Source: Betaproteobacteria bacterium
GTDB lineage: Bacteria > Pseudomonadota > Gammaproteobacteria > Burkholderiales > SG8-39
NCBI GenBank assembly: GCA_016867955.1
Contig: VGIE01000032.1
Span: forward strand, 1-11,775
Reading direction: 5' to 3'
Length of the DNA: 11,775 nt
In this document: piece after piece, positions 5,665 to 11,775 of the stretch
Layout: each line of letters opens with the position of its first letter
How positions within the stretch are numbered: position 1 is the first letter of the stretch
The notes under the pieces: generated by a model
The model's database searches: none
What the model was told of the DNA's origin: nothing
Seen by the model: the letters and a program-made list of their open reading frames with translations, nothing else
Translations under genes and position numbers: made by a program

Positions 5665-5681
5665 GCGGGTGTCGCACCCGC
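5665..5681 (-). other. Perfect hairpin in the hpf-ptsN gap
   Basis: A 7-bp perfect stem (GCGGGTG/CACCCGC) with a 3-nt loop sits between the hpf stop (5769) and the ptsN start (5620). It is followed by C-rich sequence and not by a T-tract, so an intrinsic terminator is unlikely. It could set relative hpf and ptsN levels through processing or 3'-end protection. The pairing is seen; the role is inferred. Confidence 0.4.
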
Positions 5682-5768
5682 TGGCATTGCGCCGGTCGGT
5701 GCAGTGGGTTCGATACCGAGAACGGCGCTAGTCTACCCCAGCGTGGCCGCCTGCATGGCCGGTCCCTG

Positions 5769-6095
5769 TCACTCTTCCTGCTGCACCCTGCGCTTGATCG
5801 AATCATGCGGGTGCGCCCGCAGGGCCTCCTTGTGCTTCAGGATTCTCCGGTCCAGTTTGTCGACGAGGCTGTCGAAGGCTGCATACAGGTCGGTATCTTC
5901 GCTCTCCACATGGATGTCCTTGCCGCTCATGTGAACGGTTACTTCGGCTTTCTGCCTCAGCTTCTGGACCGATACGATGACATTGACGTCTATGACCTGC
6001 TCGAAATGCCGCCTGATGCGCACGAGTTTCTCCTCGATGTAGTTGCGCATGGATTCAGTCACGGCAACATGGTGGCCACTGACGTTAATGTTCAT
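5769..6095 (-). CDS. hpf: Ribosome hibernation promoting factor, short form
   Basis: HPF binds the decoding and tRNA sites of the 30S subunit and helps pack idle ribosomes into 100S dimers in stationary phase. The 108 aa are the short form only: 'MNINVSGHHVAVTESMRNYI', 'KLVRIRRHFEQVIDVNVIVS', then 'EVTVHMSGKDIHVESEDTDL' and 'YAAFDSLVDKLDRRILKHKE', the beta-alpha-beta-beta-beta-alpha layout of the family. The long form's extra C-terminal dimerisation domain is absent. The start is ATG 6095, with a strong AGGAG at 6103-6107, 7 nt upstream, the best Shine-Dalgarno in the window. A frame extension to 6212 was rejected on that basis. It lies 159 bp downstream of rpoN, a gap that contains a hairpin and may carry an own promoter. 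Confidence 0.95.
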   Translation of the reverse strand: MNINVSGHHVAVTESMRNYIEEKLVRIRRHFEQVIDVNVIVSVQKLRQKAEVTVHMSGKDIHVESEDTDLYAAFDSLVDKLDRRILKHKEALRAHPHDSIKRRVQQEE

Positions 6096-6102
6096 TTCCG
6101 TT

Positions 6103-6135
6103 CTCCTGTAGAAGATTGCCCAGAGCGCCTGGCAA
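6103..6135 (-). promoter_or_regulatory. hpf leader: strong Shine-Dalgarno with an upstream hairpin
   Basis: AGGAG at 6103-6107 lies 7 nt before the hpf ATG and decides the start. Eight bases further upstream TTGCC (6116-6120) pairs with GGCAA (6131-6135) and AG (6122-6123) with CT (6129-6130), leaving one bulged base and a 5-nt loop. The hairpin does not cover the Shine-Dalgarno. A further GGGG-AAAT-CCCC repeat (6139-6150) lies just upstream. Whether any of this regulates hpf is unknown. Confidence 0.5.
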
Positions 6136-6254
6136 GACGGGGAAATCCCCCTGCGCCCCCCTGCTCCAGATCCCCTGGCGGCATTTTCGCCCGGGGCTTC
6201 TGATTGCTGCACCTTGGTCCGCCCCGAGATTGCCTTAGCGTTGTCTGTCGACGC

Positions 6255-7706
6255 CTACAGCGCCTTTCGCTGGCTGATGGGCGAAATATGCAGCGACTCC
6301 CGGTACTTGGCGATGGTGCGTCTCGCCACAACGATACCCTGTTGGCCGAGTATCTGCGCGATTTTGCTGTCGGACAGCGGCTTCTTGGAATCCTCGGCGG
6401 CCACCAGCTGCTTGATCAGGGCGCGGATCGCCGTTGCCGAGCAGGCGCCGCCCGTCTCCGTGGCCACATGGCTGCCGAAGAAGTACTTCAGTTCGAAGAT
6501 GCCCCGCGGCGTACGCATGAATTTCTGCGTGGTGACACGCGATATGGTCGATTCATGCAGGCCAAGCGTGGCGGCGATCTCGCGCAATACCAGCGGGCGC
6601 ATCGCGACTTCGCCATGCTCCAGGAAATGCCTCTGCCGGTCCACGATCGCCTGCGACACGCGCAGGATGGTCTCGAAGCGCTGCTGTATGTTCTTCACCA
6701 GCCAGCGCGCCTCCTGCAGTTGCTGGGACAGCTGCCCGCCGGAAGCGTTGCGCTGATTCTGCAGAATATCCGCGTACAGCCGGTTGACGCGAAGCTTCGG
6801 TACCGCATCGGGATTGAGACTCGCTGTCCAGACATTCTTGATCTTGCGCACCGTGACGTCGGGAATGATGTAGCGCGCCTCGAGGCGGGCGTAGGCGGCC
6901 CCGGGCCACGGGTTGAGCGACTGGATGAGGCGCTGCGCCGCGCGCAGGTCCTCGTCGCTGCAGTCGATCAGGCGCTTCAGGCGCGCAAAGTCGCGCGCCG
7001 CCAGCAGGGGCAGGTGCTGCCGCACGATGGCAAGCGCGACAGGCAGGGCCGGCGTGTCCTCCGCCAGCGCGGCAAGCTGCAGTTCCAGGCATTCGGCCGG
7101 TGTCCGTGCGCCGACCCCGGTCGGATCCAGGTGCTGCAGGTGCTTCAGCGCGATGACAAGCTCTTCCGGCTCGACGGCGAGTTCCGCGGGCAGCATGCCG
7201 CAGATTTCCTCGAGCGACTGGGTGAGGTAGCCGCTTTCGTCGAGCGACTCGATGAGCAGAGTGACCAGCTGGCGGTCTCGTTCCGAGAGCATCAGCAAGG
7301 AAACCTGTGAAATCAAGTGTTCCCTGAGGGTCGGGGCGACGGCGGCAACCTGGGGGAAGTCGCCGTCATCGCCGTCCTCGCGCCCTCGCGATTGGCCGCC
7401 GGCCTCGCCAAACCATTCGTCCTCGCGCGCGGGCGCATCGGACGCCTGCGCCTCCTGCGGCTGGTCCTCCGCGCGTGGCCCGGCGTCGGCCTCGTCGGTG
7501 GCCGTGCTGACATGGATAGCCGCTGGCGCCGCCGTCGATTCCGCAGGCGCGGCCCCCTCGCGCTCCAGGAGCGGGTTCTCCATCAGGAAGCGTTCCAGTT
7601 CCTGGTTGAGCTCCGTCGTGGACAGTTGCAGCAGCCGGATGGATTGCTGCAACTGCGGCGTCAGCATCAGGTGCTGAGTCAGCTTGAGTTGCAGCGATTG
7701 CTTCAT
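6255..7706 (-). CDS. rpoN: RNA polymerase sigma-54 factor RpoN
   Basis: Sigma-54 directs RNA polymerase to -24/-12 promoters that open only with an ATP-driven enhancer-binding protein. The 483 aa have all regions. Region I is Leu- and Gln-rich ('LKLTQHLMLTPQLQQSIRLL', then 'ELERFLMENPLLERE'). An acidic, low-complexity linker follows (about 50-125). The core-binding domain comes next ('LIESLDESGYLTQSLEEICG'), then the helix-turn-helix 'LGLHESTISRVTTQKFMRTP', and the RpoN box 'ARRTIAKYRE' at 461-470, which reads the -24 element. The ATG at 7706 begins 18 bp after the lptB stop, and the sequence before it has no recognisable Shine-Dalgarno, so it may depend on ribosomes arriving from lptB. Its place after lptB and before hpf-ptsN is the conserved proteobacterial order. 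Confidence 0.97.
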   Translation of the reverse strand: MKQSLQLKLTQHLMLTPQLQQSIRLLQLSTTELNQELERFLMENPLLEREGAAPAESTAAPAAIHVSTATDEADAGPRAEDQPQEAQASDAPAREDEWFGEAGGQSRGREDGDDGDFPQVAAVAPTLREHLISQVSLLMLSERDRQLVTLLIESLDESGYLTQSLEEICGMLPAELAVEPEELVIALKHLQHLDPTGVGARTPAECLELQLAALAEDTPALPVALAIVRQHLPLLAARDFARLKRLIDCSDEDLRAAQRLIQSLNPWPGAAYARLEARYIIPDVTVRKIKNVWTASLNPDAVPKLRVNRLYADILQNQRNASGGQLSQQLQEARWLVKNIQQRFETILRVSQAIVDRQRHFLEHGEVAMRPLVLREIAATLGLHESTISRVTTQKFMRTPRGIFELKYFFGSHVATETGGACSATAIRALIKQLVAAEDSKKPLSDSKIAQILGQQGIVVARRTIAKYRESLHISPISQRKAL

Positions 7707-7724
7707 TTTAGGTGGCCGAAAAGG

Positions 7725-8447
7725 CTAGAGGCGGAAATGTTCGCCAAGGTAGACACGTCTGACACTGTCATTATAGACAATCTCATCGGGTTTCCCGGCT
7801 GCGAGCACCGCGCCTTCGTTGATGATGTATGCCCGGTCGCAGATGCCCAGCGTTTCGCGCACATTGTGGTCGGTGATGAGCACGCCGATCGACCGGGACT
7901 TGAGGAAGCCGATGATCTTCTGGAGGTCCAGAACCGCGATGGGGTCGATGCCGGCAAATGGCTCGTCAAGGAGGATGAAGGACGGCTGCGCCGCGAGGGC
8001 GCGGGCGATTTCAACCCTGCGGCGCTCGCCGCCCGACAGCGCCATTGCGGGCGATTCCCGCAGGTGCGCGACCCCCAGCTCCTCGAGCAGCCGCTGCAGC
8101 TGCACCAGCATCTCGGCCTCGCCGAGGCCCCGCAGCTCGAGGATGGCGCGGATGTTTTCCTCGACAGTGAGCTTACGGAACACCGATGCTTCCTGGGGGA
8201 GATAGGACAGCCCGAGGCGTGCACGCTTGTGCATGGGCATGCGGGTGGTGTCGTGACCGTTGAGCCGGATCCTGCCCCCGTCGACGGCGATCAGGCCCAC
8301 GATCATGTAAAAGCAGGTCGTCTTGCCTGCCCCGTTCGGGCCCAACAGGCCGACGACCTCGCCGCTGGAAACCTGCAGGGAAACGTCCTTGACGACTTCG
8401 CGGGACTTGAAGCGCTTCTTGAGGTGGGTCGCGTTCAGCTCGCTCAT
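7725..8447 (-). CDS. lptB: Lipopolysaccharide export ATPase LptB
   Basis: LptB is the cytoplasmic ATPase that powers the LptFG extractor, pulling lipopolysaccharide from the inner membrane and pushing it along the LptC-LptA bridge. The 240 aa contain Walker A 'GPNGAGKTT' (36-44), the Q-loop Gln85 ('SYLPQE'), the signature 'LSGGE' (137-141), Walker B 'ILLDEP' (158-163) with catalytic Glu162, and the H-loop His194 ('ITDHNVRETL'). 'SYLPQEASVFRKLTVEENI' and the end 'YLGEHFRL' are particular to LptB among ABC ATPases. ATG 8447 starts 27 bp after lptA; no clear Shine-Dalgarno is visible. LptF and LptG are not in the window and are normally encoded elsewhere. Confidence 0.97.
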   Translation of the reverse strand: MSELNATHLKKRFKSREVVKDVSLQVSSGEVVGLLGPNGAGKTTCFYMIVGLIAVDGGRIRLNGHDTTRMPMHKRARLGLSYLPQEASVFRKLTVEENIRAILELRGLGEAEMLVQLQRLLEELGVAHLRESPAMALSGGERRRVEIARALAAQPSFILLDEPFAGIDPIAVLDLQKIIGFLKSRSIGVLITDHNVRETLGICDRAYIINEGAVLAAGKPDEIVYNDSVRRVYLGEHFRL

Positions 8448-8474
8448 GCAGTTGGCGCCATGTGTGGCCCGCGC

Positions 8475-9095
8475 TCAGTTGCGGCGCGAATCGGGATTGG
8501 CCGGCGGCCGTGCCTCGCCGGCTGCCGGTGCGCCGCCCGCGCCGCGCGGCTGTATGACGGCACGCACGCGATCCTGCGGCCCGCTCATGGCGGAGTCGCC
8601 GGTGCCTCCGGCGGGCCGGGAGTTTACGGTGAAGAACTCCGTGCGGGCGTCGTAGGAGATGAAATTGCCGCGTACGTCATCGCCGCCGTCCCTGCGCATG
8701 CGCGCATTCTCGAAAAATTCGACTCTTTCGGCCCTCGCATCGTATTCGATGCGTTCGGCCTCGGCCTCCATGTATTCGTTGGCCCCCTCGCGCTTCTGGC
8801 GGAACAAGGCGGGCTTCCCCGTTGCGGTGCCGAACTGGAAGCCGTCGCGATCCTGGCGGACGGTGATGCGGTCGGCGCGCAGGGTGAGGGTTCCCTGGGT
8901 CAGTACAACGCGGCCTTCGAAGGTGGCGATCCTGCGCGCATCATCCGCGTTCATGCGGTCGGACTCGATGTTGACCGGCTTCTCGCGGTCGGCCTTTTCG
9001 GCCAGCGCGGAGGGCGCGGCGCACGCGCCCGCCAGCATCAGCAGGGCTGCCAATCGCCGCCAGAAACACTGCCGGCTACTTGCGCTTGATGGCAT
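8475..9095 (-). CDS. lptA: Lipopolysaccharide transport periplasmic protein LptA
   Basis: LptA is the soluble periplasmic link that polymerises into a beta-jellyroll bridge carrying lipopolysaccharide from LptC to the outer-membrane LptD. The 206 aa begin with a Sec signal peptide (Arg-rich start, hydrophobic 'LAALLMLAGACAAP', cleavage after 'SALA' at residue 32). The OstA-type domain follows, with 'VNIESDRMNADDARRIATFE', 'GRVVLTQGTLTLRADRITV', 'EYMEAEAERIEYDA' and 'GNFISYDARTEFFTVN'. The last 40 or so residues are Gly/Pro/Ala-rich and probably disordered. The start ATG 9095 lies 20 bp inside lptC and has an AGGGG Shine-Dalgarno 8 nt upstream, also within lptC. A cysteine in the signal region (residue 25) lacks a good lipobox, so I do not call it a lipoprotein. 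Confidence 0.95.
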   Translation of the reverse strand: MPSSASSRQCFWRRLAALLMLAGACAAPSALAEKADREKPVNIESDRMNADDARRIATFEGRVVLTQGTLTLRADRITVRQDRDGFQFGTATGKPALFRQKREGANEYMEAEAERIEYDARAERVEFFENARMRRDGGDDVRGNFISYDARTEFFTVNSRPAGGTGDSAMSGPQDRVRAVIQPRGAGGAPAAGEARPPANPDSRRN

Positions 9096-9651
9096 CGTAG
9101 GTTCCCCTGACTTGCGATAACAGCGTGAACTGTCGCGTGGCGCGATTGAGTTCCATTCCGATACCGGAAAACACCGTGTTGCCCTCGGTGATCGTCACTG
9201 GCCGGTCGGTGCGGAGCAGGTCTCGGGCCGCCATAACGTGAAGGTATTCGGTTCGTGCCAGCATTGCCGGCCGGTCTGCCGTGGCCTCGCGCCTGAGCAG
9301 TACGTCGCCGGAGAAGCGGGCATCGCCCGCGTCCTGCGAGATGCGCGCATGGCGTGCGGTGACGCTCATTGTCGCGCCGTCGGCGCCGCGCTTCTCGAAA
9401 TGGGGGAGCTCGAGCTCGGCGCTTTCGCCGTCGGGGTAATGCACCATGCGTCGGGCGGACATTGTATATGCCGGGGTGCCGGAAACGCCGTACTGGACGA
9501 TTTTGAGATTTTCCACGATGGCATCCGCTTCGTGGCTGGAGGCACGAGCCCCTGGCGATGTCTGTTCGACTGCGAACCGCAGCCACAGCGTGAGCCCTGC
9601 CAGAAACAGCACGATCAGCAGCGGCAACAGGTTGTTGGTGCGCAACTTCAT
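9076..9651 (-). CDS. lptC: Lipopolysaccharide export inner-membrane protein LptC
   Basis: LptC is a single-pass inner-membrane protein that receives lipopolysaccharide from LptB2FG and hands it to LptA. The 191 aa have one N-terminal membrane segment (about residues 7-25, 'LLPLLIVLFLAGLTLWLRF') and a periplasmic domain with the LptC pattern: 'DAIVENLKIVQYGVSGTPAY', 'SARRMVHYPDGESAELELPH', 'VTARHARISQDAGDARFSGD' and 'EGNTVFSGIGMELNRATRQF'. The ATG at 9651 overlaps the kdsC stop (ATGA, 9648-9651), and the membrane segment begins right after it. A longer frame to 9711 was rejected because it would overlap kdsC by more than 60 bp. Its 3' end contains the lptA start. Confidence 0.93.
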   Translation of the reverse strand: MKLRTNNLLPLLIVLFLAGLTLWLRFAVEQTSPGARASSHEADAIVENLKIVQYGVSGTPAYTMSARRMVHYPDGESAELELPHFEKRGADGATMSVTARHARISQDAGDARFSGDVLLRREATADRPAMLARTEYLHVMAARDLLRTDRPVTITEGNTVFSGIGMELNRATRQFTLLSQVRGTYDAIKRK

Positions 9652-10175
9652 TCGAGGTACGGCGTGAGCGCCGCATCCAGGGAGCCTTGGGCATCCAGGA
9701 TGAACTCGCACAGCTCGCGGACGGCGCCTTCGCCGCCCCTGGCGCGCGTGACCAGGTGGACGCGGCGCTGTACCGCCATGGATGCATTGGGAACCGATGC
9801 GGAAAAGCCGCAGCGGGCGAGTACGGGCAGGTCCATCAGGTCATCTCCGGCATAGCCCGCGTCGGGCGCCGTCAGCCTGTGTTCGACGAGCAGTTCCTGG
9901 AACCCCGCCAGCTTGCTGCTCACGCCCTGCCTCACGCTCGAGATTCCGAGCTCGCGCGCGCGGTGCTCGACGATTGCGGACCTGCGCGCGGTCAGGATCG
10001 CGACGGCGATGCCGGAACCCTGCAGCATTTTCAGGCCATGGCCGTCGAGGATGTTGAACGCCTTCATTTCCTCGCCGCGCGCGGAGAAATACAGCCTGCC
10101 GTCGGTCATGACGCCGTCGACGTCGAAGATCATCAGGCGAACCGCCTTCGCCCGCTGCGCCGCCAGATCGCTCAT
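9648..10175 (-). CDS. kdsC: 3-deoxy-D-manno-octulosonate 8-phosphate phosphatase KdsC
   Basis: KdsC is a haloacid-dehalogenase phosphatase that removes phosphate from Kdo 8-phosphate to give Kdo, the first sugar of the lipopolysaccharide core. At 175 aa it is the cap-less, tetrameric C0 type. Motif I is 'IFDVDGVMTDGR' with nucleophile Asp18 and Asp20, motif II is 'ILTARRS' with Thr62, motif III is Lys88, and motif IV is 'YAGDDLMDLPVL' with Asp111/Asp112. 'ARGEEMKAFNILDGHGLKML' is a KdsC-specific substrate segment. ATG 10175 overlaps the kdsD stop (ATGA) with AAGGT a few bases upstream, and its stop overlaps lptC in the same way, so kdsD-kdsC-lptC are translationally linked. Confidence 0.95.
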   Translation of the reverse strand: MSDLAAQRAKAVRLMIFDVDGVMTDGRLYFSARGEEMKAFNILDGHGLKMLQGSGIAVAILTARRSAIVEHRARELGISSVRQGVSSKLAGFQELLVEHRLTAPDAGYAGDDLMDLPVLARCGFSASVPNASMAVQRRVHLVTRARGGEGAVRELCEFILDAQGSLDAALTPYLE

Positions 10176-11200
10176 ATGACCTTGGCCCGGAACAGGTCGT
10201 GCATGTTGAGCGCGCCAACCAGCCGGCCGTCCCTGTCGGTGACCAGGATCTGGTTGACCTTGTGGCGCTCCATGATCTCCACCGCCTCGACGGCAAGGTG
10301 ATCCGGGCGGATGGTCCTGGGAGCGCGGGTCATCACATCGGCAACCATCGTCCTGCTGATGTCACCAAGACGGTCCAGCGAACGTCGCAGGTCCCCGTCG
10401 GTGAAGATGCCCAGGACACGCGACTCACCGTCGAGGATGGCAGTCATGCCCATGCGCTTGTTGGTCATTTCCAGTACGGTATCGCGGAGCGTGCCGCGCT
10501 CGGAAACCGCAGGGAGGTCCGGCCCGGTCCGCATGACGTCGCTGACCCGCGTCAGCAGCCTGCGGCCCAGGTTTCCGCCGGGATGCGACCGGGCGAAGTC
10601 CTCGGCGCCGAAACCGCGGGCATCGAGCAGGGCCACGGAAAGCGCATCGCCCAGCGCCAGCACGGCTGTCGTGCTGGCTGTCGGCGCGAGTCCCAGGGGA
10701 CAGGCCTCCTGGTCCACATGCGCATCGAGATGAATGTCTGCTTCACGCGCCAGCGTCGACTCGGCGTTGCCGGTGATCGCAATCAGCTTGGCGCCCTGGC
10801 GCCTGATCGCGGGAAAGATGGTCAGCAGCTCCGCACTTTCGCCGGAGTTCGACAGCGCGATCATCACGTCTTCACGCGTTATCATGCCGATGTCGCCGTG
10901 GCTGGCCTCGGCCGGGTGGACAAAGAATGCCGGCGTTCCAGTGCTGGCCATTGTCGAGGCGATCTTTCGTGCAATGTGCCCCGACTTCCCGATGCCAGAA
11001 ACGACAACTCGTCCGCCGCAATTCAGTATCACCTCGATGGCGCCCAGGAAGTTCTTGTCGAGACGCGGTATCAGCGCTGCAACGGCGCGCGCCTCGATCT
11101 GCAGGACCTGCCTGGCCAGTTCGAGTGACGAGGGGTTCGCGGCGATCCTGTCCCGGGGTTCTGGGGCGGCATCGCCAAGGCGGGGCGCTGCTGTTTTCAT
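10172..11200 (-). CDS. kdsD: Arabinose-5-phosphate isomerase KdsD
   Basis: KdsD converts ribulose 5-phosphate to arabinose 5-phosphate, the first committed step towards Kdo. The 342 aa have the standard layout: a SIS domain (about 50-195) and two CBS domains (about 222-280 and 289-342). In the SIS domain are 'SGIGKSGHIARKIASTMAST' (68-87), 'ASHGDIGM' with His101, 'ALSNSGES' and 'FARSHPGGNLGRRL' with His205. 'VSDVMRTG' and 'VADVMTRAP' open the CBS repeats. I placed the start at ATG 11200: it gives the usual family length and directly follows a -10-like box. The open frame running on to 11719 is antisense to the kefB/kefC-like gene and has no family content. As the first gene of the run, its promoter may drive much of the cluster. 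Confidence 0.95.
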   Translation of the reverse strand: MKTAAPRLGDAAPEPRDRIAANPSSLELARQVLQIEARAVAALIPRLDKNFLGAIEVILNCGGRVVVSGIGKSGHIARKIASTMASTGTPAFFVHPAEASHGDIGMITREDVMIALSNSGESAELLTIFPAIRRQGAKLIAITGNAESTLAREADIHLDAHVDQEACPLGLAPTASTTAVLALGDALSVALLDARGFGAEDFARSHPGGNLGRRLLTRVSDVMRTGPDLPAVSERGTLRDTVLEMTNKRMGMTAILDGESRVLGIFTDGDLRRSLDRLGDISRTMVADVMTRAPRTIRPDHLAVEAVEIMERHKVNQILVTDRDGRLVGALNMHDLFRAKVI

Positions 11201-11206
11201 TCGCCA

Positions 11207-11215
11207 AGTATACCA
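11207..11215 (-). promoter_or_regulatory. Extended -10 promoter element for kdsD, predicted leaderless start
   Basis: On the minus strand TGG followed by TATACT (11215 to 11207) matches an extended -10 box (TGn then five of six TATAAT bases). The box ends 6 nt before the kdsD ATG, so transcription would begin at or next to the A of the start codon. No Shine-Dalgarno is visible before that ATG, and no good -35 box sits 17 bp upstream, which fits an extended -10 promoter with a leaderless mRNA. The match is seen; activity is inferred. Confidence 0.5.
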
Positions 11216-11234
11216 GAGGGGGTTTGGTGAATTT

Positions 11235-11249
11235 CCGGATTTTCTCCGG
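11235..11249. repeat. Small inverted repeat in the kdsD / antiporter divergent region
   Basis: CCGGA (11235-11239) and TCCGG (11245-11249) are perfect inverted arms around TTTTC, in the middle of the 87-bp region between two divergent genes. It could be an operator half-site pair shared by both. It is short and could arise by chance. Confidence 0.25.
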
Positions 11250-11287
11250 GATTCAATGGGTTCCGAACATTTTGAACGGCGACGTGA

Positions 11288-11775
11288 ATGGTGACCGGGG
11301 CGCTTGAGCTGGTGCTGCTGTTGCTTGCGAGCGCAGTGGCTGCCGTGGTTCTGTTCCGCCTGCTCGGCCTGCCTCCGGTGCTGGGATACCTGATCGTTGG
11401 CATCGCGATCGGTCCGCATGCGCTCGCCTGGGCGCCAAGTTCGGAAGAGACCGCGAAGCTGGCCGAGTTCGGCGTCGTGTTCCTGATGTTCTCGATTGGA
11501 CTCGAGTTCAGCCTTCCCCAGATGTTTCGCATGCGCAAGGTCGTTTTCGGCCTCGGATTTTCGCAGGTGGTACTGACCGTGCTGATGGTCACCCTTGCCG
11601 CAGTGGCGAGCGGATTCGGCTGGAAGACGGGCCTCGCCATCGGCGGGGTGCTGGCCATGTCCTCCACTGCCATCGTGGTCAGGATGCTGATGGAGCGCAG
11701 GCAGCTCGATACGCCGCACGGGCGCGAGGTCGTCGGCGTGCTGCTGTTCCAGGACCTCGCGGTCGTTCCGCTGCT
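11288..11775 (+). CDS. KefB/KefC-type monovalent cation:proton antiporter, N-terminal part
   Basis: The gene runs off the right edge; 162 codons are visible without a stop. The start is ATG 11288, directly followed by GTG 11291, which could also serve. The translation is very hydrophobic, with several membrane helices. It has the family landmarks 'LLGLPPVLGYLIVGIAIGP' (25-43), 'GVVFLMFSIGLEFSL', 'AMSSTAIVVRML' and 'LLFQDLAVVPL' with the conserved Asp156. These belong to the CPA2 antiporters (KefB/KefC, YbaL and relatives), which move K+ or Na+ against H+. The regulatory C-terminus (an RCK/TrkA-N domain in Kef proteins) lies outside the window, so KefB, KefC or a relative cannot be told apart. 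It is divergent from kdsD, sharing an 87-bp region. PtsN controls potassium transport in several bacteria, so the neighbourhood may matter, but that is inference. Confidence 0.9.
   Translation, partial: MVTGALELVLLLLASAVAAVVLFRLLGLPPVLGYLIVGIAIGPHALAWAPSSEETAKLAEFGVVFLMFSIGLEFSLPQMFRMRKVVFGLGFSQVVLTVLMVTLAAVASGFGWKTGLAIGGVLAMSSTAIVVRMLMERRQLDTPHGREVVGVLLFQDLAVVPL

Noticed and set aside
5721..5740. Possible -10 TAGACT upstream of ptsN on the minus strand
   Set aside because: No acceptable -35 or TGn extension accompanies it, so it is probably chance.
6118..6135. Possible -35 TTGCCA upstream of hpf on the minus strand
   Set aside because: The paired -10 would be a poor TCTACA lying directly on the Shine-Dalgarno region, so a transcript from it could not carry the ribosome-binding site properly.
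6204..7310. 368-codon plus-strand open frame opposite rpoN (also 377 codons at 3985-5118 opposite hprK)
   Set aside because: Both are mirrors of well-supported genes and have no family content or ribosome-binding site of note.
7317..9089. 590-codon open frame on the plus strand, antisense to rpoN, lptB and lptA
   Set aside because: It lies opposite three certain genes and its translation shows no family motif. Long antisense frames are expected in GC-rich coding DNA because stop codons are rare in the mirrored phase.
9648..9711. 20-codon N-terminal extension of lptC
   Set aside because: It would overlap kdsC by more than 60 bp, and the membrane segment starts directly after the ATG at 9651.
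11201..11719. 173-codon N-terminal extension of kdsD
   Set aside because: It is antisense to the clearly coding cation antiporter, and the family length is met by starting at 11200.
1..11775. tRNA, rRNA, CRISPR, insertion sequences, phage or defence genes
   Set aside because: I looked for them on both strands and found no cloverleaf, regular spacer array, transposase motif or terminal repeats; all long genes are core functions.

Overview
The window is a GC-rich chromosomal segment from a Gram-negative bacterium, most likely a betaproteobacterium. The main clue is one minus-strand gene run that joins the lipopolysaccharide (Kdo and Lpt) genes to rpoN-hpf-ptsN and then to hprK. HPr kinase/phosphorylase in this place is typical of Betaproteobacteria; the enterobacterial version of the cluster has rapZ-npr and no hprK. 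No mobile element, tRNA, rRNA, CRISPR array or sign of recent transfer was seen. Nearly every gene is a core gene with recognisable family motifs.

Layout: (1) 1-1587, plus strand: the end of an AsmA-family protein, overlapping a GTG-started mutY. (2) 1613-11200, minus strand, read right to left: kdsD, kdsC, lptC, lptA, lptB, rpoN, hpf, ptsN, hprK, a small PsiF-like frame, rapZ, ubiX and a stand-alone LON-domain gene. Coupling is tight at kdsD/kdsC, kdsC/lptC and rapZ/ubiX (ATGA overlaps), at lptC/lptA (20 bp) and at ptsN/hprK (32 bp). The longer gaps (rpoN-hpf, hpf-ptsN, hprK-rapZ) carry hairpins without T-tracts. (3) 11288-11775, plus strand: the divergent start of a KefB/KefC-type cation:proton antiporter, cut by the window edge.

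How the genes work together: KdsD and KdsC are two steps of Kdo synthesis, and LptC, LptA and LptB are parts of the machine that carries lipopolysaccharide to the outer membrane. RpoN is sigma-54. HPF silences ribosomes in stationary phase. PtsN (EIIA-Ntr) and HprK belong to the regulatory phosphotransferase branch, and RapZ is a nucleotide-binding regulator that, in enterobacteria, controls amino-sugar (cell-envelope precursor) supply. UbiX makes prenylated FMN for UbiD-type decarboxylases. MutY and the AsmA-like protein form a separate convergent unit.

The least ordinary part is the 476-bp gap between hprK and rapZ (3734-4209). It holds a 58-codon frame that resembles one degenerate PsiF repeat, an in-frame amber codon just upstream of it, and several inverted repeats, two of which compete for the same strand. 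Other points worth a second look are a one-residue contraction in the MutY iron-sulphur loop, a predicted leaderless kdsD transcript, and loss of the basic tail of RapZ. I did not find a clearly new multi-gene system.
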